From Taibaiella helvus_B (GTDB taxonomy: Bacteria; Bacteroidota; Bacteroidia; Chitinophagales; Chitinophagaceae), in NCBI GenBank assembly GCA_040392805.1, contig JBEBVI010000082.1, positions 1 to 13,131 of the forward strand: DNA of 13,131 nucleotides, read 5' to 3'. The translations under genes and the position numbers were made by a program. The notes below the pieces were generated by a model. The model worked only from the letters and a program-made list of their open reading frames with translations, was not told the DNA's origin and searched no databases. Position 1 is the first letter of the stretch. Every line of letters begins with the position of its first letter. Shown here piece by piece: positions 7,212-13,100 of the stretch.

Positions 7212-7622
7212 TTATCTTTTACTGACCATTGCATCCAGACTGTATTTGCCCGGTCCGATCAAAAATAGGGTTATATATGCGAACAAAAAAGCCGGGGCCA
7301 GTTCACTGTCACCAAAAATCTGCCATTTGTGCATATTTATGGCGACCAGCATAGTAATGATGAGCGGAATGGTAGCTAAACGGGTAAACAATCCCGCAAT
7401 GATCAACAGAGAGCAGAAGAACTCTGCGAAAACGGCTAAGCCTAAAGACAGGGCCGGACTTAATCCCATAAAGCTTACAAACTGTTCCTTTTGTGCATCG
7501 AAGCTGGCTAATTTGGCCCAGCCATGACCGGGGATCATTAAGATGCCGAAGCCGACGCGTAATACCAGCATCCCTATATTCAGGGCGGTAGCGGAATAGC
7601 TATGATAAAATAATTTCTTCAT
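7212..7622 (-). CDS. DoxX family integral membrane protein
   Basis: From the ATG at 7622 the protein has 136 residues with four hydrophobic helices (about 10-31, 57-79, 82-98 and 109-123), the usual DoxX topology. Family marks include LRVGFGILMIPGHGWAKL near the first helix and the FAEFFCSLLIIAGLFTR stretch. DoxX proteins are linked to quinone or thiol redox functions at the membrane in other bacteria, but the activity of this subgroup is not established. An ATG at 7643 would add seven residues. I choose 7622 because the core begins MKKLF as in relatives, a short AAGGA lies about 7 nt upstream, and a -7-like box (TAAATTCG, minus strand) near 7646-7653 would leave the upstream ATG almost without leader. 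DUF4286 follows in the same direction. Confidence 0.85.
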   Translation of the reverse strand: MKKLFYHSYSATALNIGMLVLRVGFGILMIPGHGWAKLASFDAQKEQFVSFMGLSPALSLGLAVFAEFFCSLLIIAGLFTRLATIPLIITMLVAINMHKWQIFGDSELAPAFLFAYITLFLIGPGKYSLDAMVSKR

Positions 7623-7643
7623 TAATTCCTTTTTTGAAAACAT

Positions 7644-7875
7644 GCGAATTTACGACAGAGATTTATAAAACGGACATGGATCGTGAAAATGTATGCGCAG
7701 TTTCCTTAATGTGTGTATGTTGTCAGTGTAAATGAACTATACAGGGAGAATACGGAATGATTAAGTTAATTTTGACGGATAGGTGGTGATGGGCCGGGGC
7801 ATGGGGATCGCGCCGGATTGATGTTCCCGGATATAAAAGCAAATATAAATTCATTTTAAAGTCCGGCTGATTCTA
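7644..7875. other. Divergent spacer without a recognisable gene
   Basis: This stretch separates the minus-strand block from the plus-strand block. I see no coding frame with protein-like content. It should contain the promoter of doxX; the right part runs into repeat R1 copy B. Confidence 0.5.
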
Positions 7876-8000
7876 AGTAAAATAGTCAAAATAAACTCCT
7901 CAAGTACCGTCATGCCGACCCCTTCGGCTGTACTCAGGGTAGACTTTGTGGAGGTATCTCCCTAGCTTAGAAATGGGGAAGTTATTTTGACACCGTTACT
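7876..8000 (+). repeat. R1 repeat, copy B (125 bp, complete)
   Basis: The left end is AGTAAAATAGTCAAAATAAA and the right end is the reverse complement of AGTAACGGTGTCAAAATAAC. The interior repeats the phrase ACCGTCATGCCG plus a CCTTCGGCTGTACTCAG stretch found in copy A, but lacks the CTGAGC/GCTCAG hairpin, which accounts for most of the 48-bp length difference. It ends only 17 bp before the start of the membrane protein gene at 8018, so that gene's leader or promoter must overlap or lie within the element. Confidence 0.75.
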
Positions 8001-8017
8001 AAGGGGATATATAATTT

Positions 8018-8449
8018 ATGATTAACAATAATACTATAAAGGTTTACCGAAACAAGCGTCTTTTGTTTAACCTGATATTGCCGGGTATCGTGTTTATGTT
8101 TTTGTTGATTCTTTTTATCAGGTTGCCTGTTACTGCCGGTTTCCAGTGGTTAATTAGTGGAGGTATATTTTTATTACTGTCCGGTATTGCCATACTGGCT
8201 TATACTTTTTTCAAATTCAAGCTGCTTTTCGTTATTGATGACCATGCTATTGAGATCAATGCCTTTGGTAAAAGGAAGAAGATAGATAAAAACCTGATCC
8301 GGTCACTGAGGATAGCTCAGCCTTATTGGGGGAGAATATTTGATTACAGGAAGGTAACAATTGAATATACGGACGGGAGCCTGGAGCATTTTTACATGCC
8401 TGATTTTAGAGAAGAGGATTTAATACAGCAATGGAGTAATACTCATTAA
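8018..8449 (+). CDS. Small two-helix membrane protein with PH-like C-terminal domain
   Basis: A 143-residue protein with two hydrophobic helices (about 15-36 and 44-65) joined by a short loop, then a cytosolic tail of about 75 residues. The tail alternates short beta-type stretches (LLFVIDDHAIEINAF, KVTIEYTDGSLEHFYM) and ends in an acidic helix. Two helices plus such a domain resemble small bacterial PH-domain membrane proteins. I do not recognise a specific family and no function is assignable. It stands alone, between repeats R1 copy B (17 bp upstream) and R1 copy C (about 90 bp downstream). Coding bias and a clean beta-rich tail argue that it is a real gene. Confidence 0.7.
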   Translation: MINNNTIKVYRNKRLLFNLILPGIVFMFLLILFIRLPVTAGFQWLISGGIFLLLSGIAILAYTFFKFKLLFVIDDHAIEINAFGKRKKIDKNLIRSLRIAQPYWGRIFDYRKVTIEYTDGSLEHFYMPDFREEDLIQQWSNTH

Positions 8450-8540
8450 GGTAACTTGTAATAATAGAAGGAAGTAGTACAGCTGCTATTCCGGCTTGCC
8501 TGGGAAAAAGATAGTATGTGTGTCCGGGAAAAATTAATTA

Positions 8541-8639
8541 TGTAATCGTGTCACAATAATTTCCCGGTTTCAAAGCATGGAGAGATGTTCCCACTCCGGA
8601 CATGATTGTAATCTGAGAAGTTATTTTGACTATTATACT
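8541..8639 (-). repeat. R1 repeat, copy C (99 bp, internally shortened)
   Basis: This copy is inverted relative to copies A and B. Its left end GTAATCGTGTCACAATAAT is the B-end and its right end is the exact reverse complement of the 20-bp A-end of copy A. Next to the B-end it shares the CCCGGTTTCAAAG-type flank with copies A and D, and further in a CCGGACATGA stretch that aligns with CCGGCATGAC of copy A read in the same direction. The middle is deleted. It abuts R2 copy 2, with one base between them. Confidence 0.7.
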
Positions 8640-8640
8640 T

Positions 8641-8743
8641 CAATGTCATTAACTTTAGATGTTGGCGAAAACACCAACATCGACGATCGCCGTTGCAGGT
8701 GCTTTCGTCCGCAACTATACGAAGCTCTGAGTTAATGACATTG
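8641..8743. repeat. R2 repeat, copy 2 (103 bp, two hairpins)
   Basis: The ends are a perfect 14-bp inverted repeat, CAATGTCATTAACT on the left and its reverse complement on the right. Two hairpins of exactly 24 nt follow each other: 8658-8681 (stem GATGTTGG/CCAACATC, loop AAAA) and 8692-8715 (stem GTTGC/GCAAC extended by G-C and G-T pairs, loop CTTT). Copy 1 has only the second hairpin, and the difference of 32 bp corresponds to the first hairpin and its linker. It lies 141 bp before the Ada-like gene, in the spacer that must hold that gene's promoter. Confidence 0.75.
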
Positions 8744-8884
8744 TTTTATACTTAGTGTTTTTGTGACAAAAAAAGGAACTTATTTTGTAGTTGTCATTAT
8801 GAAGATAAATATCTTTTAAATTGGCAAGTTCCGGATTTTTTGATCCGGGAATCATTTGGAAATTTGCATAGTAAATAAATTAAA

Positions 8885-9745
8885 ATGGCGGAAATACGGT
8901 CGGAGAGCAATTATAATCGCATTGCAGAAGCTATCGCTTACATCAGGGAAAATTTCAGGACTCAGCCGGATCTTAATGAAGTGGCCGGGCATATACATTT
9001 AAGCCCTTCGCATTTTCAGCGGTTGTTCACCGAGTGGGCAGGTACAAGCCCGAAGAAGTTTTTGCAATATATCAGTATAGAACATGCGAAAAGGATGTTG
9101 AAAGAGGAACAGGCTACTTTGTTTGATACGACGTATGAAACCGGACTGTCCAGCACGAGCCGCCTGCATGACTTATTTGTGCATATTGAAGGAATGACAC
9201 CGGCAGAATATAAAAACGGCGGGAAAAGCCTGTCGATACATTACAGCTTTGAAGATAGCCCTTTTGGCCTGCTTATTATAGCATCGACAGCGAAAGGCAT
9301 TTGCTACATGGCTTTTGAAGAGGATAAAGAAAAAGCATTGAATGATCTTAAAGCTCAGTTTCCCCAGGCTGTTTTCCAGGAGCGGACAGATGTATGGCAA
9401 CAGGCCGCCTTATCTGTTTTCCGGGAGGACTGGACAAAACTAAGCGGGATCAAGTTGCATTTAAAAGGTACTTCTTTCCAGCTGAAGGTATGGGATAGCT
9501 TGCTGAAGATCCCGATGGGGAAGTTGTCTACTTATGGAAGTATTGCAGAACAGATAGGCAATCCTAAGGCCTCCCGGGCGGTAGGCAGTGCTATCGGGAG
9601 CAATCCTGTTGCATATCTTATTCCCTGTCACCGTGTGATCCGGTCTTCGGGTATTGTGGGTGGCTATATGTGGGGCAGCATCCGGAAAACGGCCATAATC
9701 GGCTGGGAAAGCGCACAATGTCAAAAATTTTCTTCAGAGGAATAA
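8885..9745 (+). CDS. Ada-like protein: AraC-type DNA-binding domain fused to O6-methylguanine-DNA methyltransferase
   Basis: The 286-residue protein joins an AraC-type double helix-turn-helix (about 8-110, with LNEVAGHIHLSPSHFQRLF and a second HTH ending MTPAEYK) to a methyltransferase domain (about 118-280). The latter transfers O6-methyl or O4-methyl groups from DNA bases to its own cysteine. The acceptor Cys248 is in PCHRVI (247-252), Tyr217 lies in the LSTYGSIA stretch, and the DNA-binding helix RAVGSAIGSN (231-240) has the arginine finger Arg231. Unlike E. coli Ada it lacks the N-terminal zinc/Cys domain that senses methylphosphotriesters, so how regulation is triggered is open. The ATG at 8885 leaves the first helix intact. 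It is 4 bp upstream of an alkB-type gene and surely cotranscribed. Confidence 0.93.
   Translation: MAEIRSESNYNRIAEAIAYIRENFRTQPDLNEVAGHIHLSPSHFQRLFTEWAGTSPKKFLQYISIEHAKRMLKEEQATLFDTTYETGLSSTSRLHDLFVHIEGMTPAEYKNGGKSLSIHYSFEDSPFGLLIIASTAKGICYMAFEEDKEKALNDLKAQFPQAVFQERTDVWQQAALSVFREDWTKLSGIKLHLKGTSFQLKVWDSLLKIPMGKLSTYGSIAEQIGNPKASRAVGSAIGSNPVAYLIPCHRVIRSSGIVGGYMWGSIRKTAIIGWESAQCQKFSSEE
9736..9741 (+). promoter_or_regulatory. Ribosome binding site of the alkB-type gene
   Basis: AGAGGA lies inside the last codons of the Ada-like gene, 8 nt before the ATG at 9750. It supports that start over the second ATG at 9753 and indicates translational coupling. Confidence 0.5.
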
Positions 9746-9749
9746 TATC

Positions 9750-10373
9750 ATGATGGAGCTGTTCAAAAAAGAAACAGATAGAAACAGGAACCTGCTTCCG
9801 TATGATGGCACGGTATTTTATTTTGGTAAATTGTTTACCACCGCGCAGGCCGGTCTGTACCTGGAGAACTTGTTAAAGACAGTTGCCTGGCAAAATGATG
9901 AAGTCGTTTTATTCGGAAAGCGTATTGTAGTAAAACGAAAGGTGGCCTGGTATGGTGATAAGCCGTTCCCCTACACATATTCCAATGTAACGAAACATGC
10001 CTTAGCGTGGACAAGCGAGCTTGAAGTGTTGAAAGACTTTATTGAAAGAGAAACAGGGGAACATTTTAACTCCTGTCTGCTCAACCTTTACCATAATGGG
10101 AACGAGGGAATGAGCTGGCACAGTGATGGAGAAACCGATCTGAAGAAGAACGGCGCAATTGCTTCATTAAGCTTCGGTGCAGAAAGGAAGTTCTCTTTTA
10201 AACACAAAAAGACCGGAGAAAAGATAGAGCTGATATTAGAAAACGGAAGCCTTCTGATTATGAAGGATACAACACAGACCTATTGGCTGCACCGGCTCCC
10301 CACCAGCAGGCGGGTTACTTTACCCAGAATAAATCTCACCTTCCGGACAATTGAAGAGAAGATTCTTATTTAG
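9750..10373 (+). CDS. AlkB family 2-oxoglutarate/Fe(II)-dependent DNA dioxygenase
   Basis: The 207-residue protein is an alkylated-DNA demethylase that oxidatively removes methyl groups such as 1-methyladenine and 3-methylcytosine. The iron ligands are His124 and Asp126 in SWHSDGE and His181 in YWLHRLP; 2-oxoglutarate is held by Arg193 and Arg199 in RINLTFR, with Asn112 and Tyr114 in LNLYHNG also conserved. The layout and length resemble the short ABH2/ABH3-like branch common in Bacteroidota rather than E. coli AlkB itself. It begins 4 bp after the Ada-like stop codon, so the two direct-reversal enzymes are made together, covering O6-alkylguanine and N-alkyl lesions. No intrinsic terminator is evident; a convergent remnant at 10380-10650 follows. 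Confidence 0.94.
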   Translation: MMELFKKETDRNRNLLPYDGTVFYFGKLFTTAQAGLYLENLLKTVAWQNDEVVLFGKRIVVKRKVAWYGDKPFPYTYSNVTKHALAWTSELEVLKDFIERETGEHFNSCLLNLYHNGNEGMSWHSDGETDLKKNGAIASLSFGAERKFSFKHKKTGEKIELILENGSLLIMKDTTQTYWLHRLPTSRRVTLPRINLTFRTIEEKILI

Positions 10374-10379
10374 GGGCTG

Positions 10380-10650
10380 CTAAATAACTAACATTTTATT
10401 GAATACCAACGAATTGAGCAGTATCTCTTTATACTTCTCTGCAAGGGTTTTGGCCCATTCAGCCTTAAAACCTTGCAGATAGATTTCAGGAAAAACCTGG
10501 AATATATACCTCCCTGTCAAATGGCTACTTCTCTTGCACACTCCCCATAGTCATCCCGGAACGATCTAAACGTCTTACAACAACCTAACCAGGGCATTCC
10601 TTAGTGCCGGCTTCATTTCTACAAAAGTTGTGCTATATGGATTTATAGTG
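10380..10650 (-). pseudogene. Decayed coding remnant of unknown family
   Basis: On the minus strand the last 46 or so codons before a TAG at 10380-10382 read like the C-terminus of a real protein (for example FQVFPEIYLQGFKAEW and LAEKYKEILLNS). A TGA at 10551-10553 closes the frame upstream and no usable start precedes it. Further up, short protein-like pieces occur in other frames (TFRSFRDDYGECAREVAI, then VEMKPALRNALVRLL), each ended by a stop, as expected after frameshifts. I cannot name the family. It lies convergent to the alkB-type gene with a gap of 6 bp. The alternative is chance open frames, but the residue composition is more protein-like than in the neighbouring spacers. Confidence 0.35.
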
Positions 10651-10708
10651 TTATTATTACCTTTCCGTCCCACAGGCGTATTTATTCACAACAATGAAAA
10701 TAAATAAA

Positions 10709-10720
10709 GACAAATTTGTC
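10709..10720. promoter_or_regulatory. Palindromic candidate operator
   Basis: GACAAATTTGTC is a perfect 12-bp palindrome that covers the -33 box (TTTG, 10715-10718) of the promoter ahead of the HugZ-like gene. Position and symmetry fit the binding site of a dimeric repressor; the regulator is unknown. Confidence 0.4.
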
Positions 10721-10746
10721 CGAAATAAAAATGTACTGTAATTTTG
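10715..10746 (+). promoter_or_regulatory. Bacteroidota-type promoter upstream of the HugZ-like gene
   Basis: TTTG (10715-10718) and TAATTTTG (10739-10746) match the -33 TTTG and -7 TAnnTTTG boxes with a 20-nt spacing, the best promoter match in the window. Transcription would start near 10752, leaving a leader of about 210 nt before the ATG at 10965. Confidence 0.6.
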
Positions 10747-10825
10747 CCTGGAGAGTCGGGTGTTAGGACGGCTGGATATTTGGATAATTGGAGGGGAAGA
10801 TAGGTGTTAGATAGGAGGTGATTGA

Positions 10826-10897
10826 GTGAAGGAAGAAAATTTAAAGTTCATGATATCTGCAGCTATACAATCAAAAAGTCGTAAAATCGCAAAGTAA
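10826..10897 (+). CDS. Possible 23-residue leader peptide
   Basis: A GTG at 10826 opens 23 codons ending at TAA 10895-10897, with a product beginning MKEENLKFMISAAIQ and a basic end (KSRKIAK). It is preceded by AGGAGGTGATT at 10813-10823, the full complement of the 16S 3' end, at a workable spacing. Genes of this window otherwise lack such strong sites. The region is purine-rich and partly low-complexity, so the match could be accidental. If translated, the peptide would sit in the leader of the HugZ-like mRNA. Confidence 0.25.
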   Translation: MKEENLKFMISAAIQSKSRKIAK

Positions 10898-10928
10898 TAA
10901 AATCCTAAAATCTAATCGTCTTAAAATC
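10883..10928. repeat. Degenerate AAAATC short repeats
   Basis: AAAATC occurs four times in 46 bp (10883, 10899, 10907 and 10923) with irregular spacing. This is a simple-sequence spacer within the leader of the HugZ-like gene. No function can be read from it. Confidence 0.45.
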
Positions 10929-10964
10929 AAAAAAAATAAACGTTTTACACTCAAATACAATTAT

Positions 10965-11510
10965 ATGGAAGAAACTCATGGGGCATCTGCCCAGAATGCA
11001 AAAAGCGTGAAACCACGAACACCACAGGTAAACGAACTTTTAGACAAATCTAAATCTGTAATACTGGCTACAGTAAATGCAGAAGGTCTGCCCAATGCAA
11101 GCTATGCTCCGTTTGTGCGGATCGGTAATAAATTTTATATTCTGGTATCATTTATGTCCACGCATACAAAAAACCTGAGAGATGTCAAAAAGGTATCGGC
11201 TATGTTTATAGAAGATGAAGCAGGCACGAAACAGATATATGCGCGTGACCGGCTGACTCTTGATGTTGCCAGCAACCGGATTGAAAGAGGAACGCCGGAA
11301 TGGGAAACCGGGATAGCACAATTAAAAGAGCGACATGGTAAGATACTGGATATCCTGACGGGAATGGAAGACTTTATCATGATAGAACTTTGCACCTTAA
11401 AAGGCTCTTATGTTAATGGTTTTGGAAGCGCTTATTTCGTCAATGAAAACCTGGAGATTGTTCAGCATAGAAATGATGTGGCACATAGTATGGTTGCTGA
11501 GAAGAACTAA
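10965..11510 (+). CDS. HugZ/HutZ-like heme utilization protein (pyridoxamine 5'-phosphate oxidase-like split barrel)
   Basis: The 181-residue protein has the split beta-barrel of the PNPOx-like superfamily. The pattern ILATVNAEGLPNASYAPFV (33-51), FYILVSFMSTHTKNL (57-71), then AMFIEDEAG and ARDRLTLD, matches the HutZ/HugZ branch, whose members bind and in some cases oxidatively break down heme to obtain iron, rather than flavin-dependent PNPOx enzymes. HutZ and HugZ use a histidine near the C-terminus as heme ligand; here His168 and His174 (QHRNDVAH) are the candidates. Length is close to Vibrio HutZ (about 176) and shorter than Helicobacter HugZ. No TonB receptor or heme transporter is in the window. 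A strong promoter with a palindrome over its -33 box lies about 220 bp upstream. Heme turnover is inferred; a general PNPOx-like protein is the alternative. Confidence 0.82.
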   Translation: MEETHGASAQNAKSVKPRTPQVNELLDKSKSVILATVNAEGLPNASYAPFVRIGNKFYILVSFMSTHTKNLRDVKKVSAMFIEDEAGTKQIYARDRLTLDVASNRIERGTPEWETGIAQLKERHGKILDILTGMEDFIMIELCTLKGSYVNGFGSAYFVNENLEIVQHRNDVAHSMVAEKN

Positions 11511-11873
11511 TATTCTGTCTATATAGGTTAACCTGAACGGACAACAGTTACAGAGCATCAGGGCCGATGCGGATTGTATAGGAAATTATAATATTTCTTT
11601 CGAATCTGAGTAATAAGACAATTCAAATTGATCATAACATTCTGATAGCCTATGGTGGCATAGCCAAAATAAAAATGATACAACATCTTTCTGAAATGCT
11701 GTACGCCTGCTTCGGTCCTTTTTTCATATAGCCGGACAAATTTTGGCATGCCGCCTTTGTTATTGGAAATGTATTTACACCGCTGCTATAAAAGTGATCA
11801 GGAACGGTTTGATTGTCAAAAGCAGAAAGGAAAATAGCCATCCTATCCCATGCCATAAACTATATTGAAATAA
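11511..11873. other. 363-bp spacer without a recognisable gene
   Basis: The stretch contains a 10-bp palindrome AGGTTAACCT (11525-11534) shortly after the HugZ-like stop codon and is otherwise AT-rich. Two overlapping minus-strand frames (11650-11856 and 11558-11749) are open for 60-68 codons but have no recognisable motifs and lack convincing starts; I treat them as chance or as strongly decayed sequence. The promoter of the following gene should be in the last 100 bp, but I see no clear TAnnTTTG match. Confidence 0.4.
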
Positions 11874-13100
11874 ATGGAACAGAGCAAAACATTAAGGCAT
11901 TGGTTTTTATGGAGCCTTGCCAGCCTGGTATTTGTAGCTATATATGGAACGCTGATGCGGTATAAGATTGCATTTAACTTCCCTTATTTCGATCAGAAAA
12001 ATTTACTGCATGCGCATTCTCATTTTGCTTTCGGTGCATGGATAAGTCATACGCTGTACTGCGGACTGTCTGCGATGATAACAAACCAGACCGGGGACAA
12101 TAGGCGGTATAGCAGATACAAATGGCTGATAGGGCTGAACTTACTGGCGTCATTCGGAATGTTGATTGCTTTCACCGTACAAGGATATAAAGCAGTATCT
12201 ATTTCCTTTTCTACAATGACGATTGTGATTGCTGTCTTGTTCTGTATGCAGTTCTTCAAAGATGTAAAATCATTAAAGCTAAGGCAGCCGGCCATCCCTT
12301 GGGCTAAAGCCGGGTTGTTGTTGAATGTACTATCTGCAATAGGCCCCTTTGCGCTGGCATATATAATAGTCAGTAAAAACTTTCACCCCGACTTTTACCT
12401 GGCCTCTATTTATTACTATTTACATTTTCAGTACAGCGGCTGGTTTTTCTTTGGTGCTATGGCTTTAGCTATAACTCTTTTACCTGAAAATCTTTTGCCA
12501 TTCAGAAAATACTTCAATGTATTTGCTATTACTGTTATTCCAACTTATGTTTTGTCTACGCTTTGGGCAAAGCCGCCGATGTGGCTATATACCATTACCG
12601 TAATAGCAACTCTGGCTCAGCTGTTTGCCTGGTTTCATCTGATCGTGTGCCTTCTCGGTATAGCAAAAAAGGAAAAGATAAAAGTAGACTCTATTGCAAA
12701 ATTCCTGTTTTATGCGGCAGGGCTGGCGCTTACTATAAAATTTGTCTTGCAGGCAATATCAGTCATACCATCGTTAAGCCAGCTGGTCTTTGGTTTCCGA
12801 CCCATCGTTATTGCCTACCTGCATTTGGTTTTATTGGGTGTGTATAGCCTGTTCCTGCTGGCTTTTGCTCTGAAAATGAAATGGCTTCATCTGAACGGCC
12901 TTGCCAGGTACGCTCTTATCGGCTTTTTTGCCGGAGTGGTGTTGAACGAGTCTGTATTAGGAATTCAGGGTATAGCTGCATTTACTTATACACCGATTTC
13001 ACATATCAACGAGCTGTTATTTGGTGTGGCTGCTATCCTCTTGATCAGCGCTTGCTGCCTCATTATTTCCCAGTTCAGAAAGACCATTTTGATACCTTAG
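11874..13100 (+). CDS. Twelve-helix membrane protein resembling heme-copper oxidase subunit I
   Basis: The 408-residue protein has about twelve hydrophobic helices (near 10-29, 43-66, 86-104, 111-127, 145-166, 176-203, 215-232, 239-262, 277-298, 309-333, 345-367 and 378-400). Histidines occur within helices at places reminiscent of oxidase subunit I and NorB/CcoN-type proteins: HAHSHFAFGAW in helix 2 (His46, 48, 50), YYLHFQYSGWFFFG in helix 6 (His184), FHLIVC (His255) and AYLHLVLLG in helix 10 (His317). The HPEVY and HH copper-site motifs of true oxidases are missing, and no subunit II or cytochrome c gene is adjacent. It is probably a heme-b-binding membrane protein of unknown role; catalytic reduction of oxygen or NO is not supported. 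The TAG stop lies at the edge of repeat R1 copy D. Confidence 0.7.
   Translation: MEQSKTLRHWFLWSLASLVFVAIYGTLMRYKIAFNFPYFDQKNLLHAHSHFAFGAWISHTLYCGLSAMITNQTGDNRRYSRYKWLIGLNLLASFGMLIAFTVQGYKAVSISFSTMTIVIAVLFCMQFFKDVKSLKLRQPAIPWAKAGLLLNVLSAIGPFALAYIIVSKNFHPDFYLASIYYYLHFQYSGWFFFGAMALAITLLPENLLPFRKYFNVFAITVIPTYVLSTLWAKPPMWLYTITVIATLAQLFAWFHLIVCLLGIAKKEKIKVDSIAKFLFYAAGLALTIKFVLQAISVIPSLSQLVFGFRPIVIAYLHLVLLGVYSLFLLAFALKMKWLHLNGLARYALIGFFAGVVLNESVLGIQGIAAFTYTPISHINELLFGVAAILLISACCLIISQFRKTILIP

Noticed and set aside
7159..7527. 122-codon plus-strand frame
   Set aside because: Antisense to doxX and DUF4286, which have clear family features; its residues (many Lys, Ala, Asn) show no domain.
11558..11856. 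Two overlapping minus-strand frames of 63 and 68 codons in the spacer before the 12-helix protein
   Set aside because: They read different frames, share no recognisable motif, and joining them needs an assumed frameshift. Composition is typical of AT-rich chance frames.
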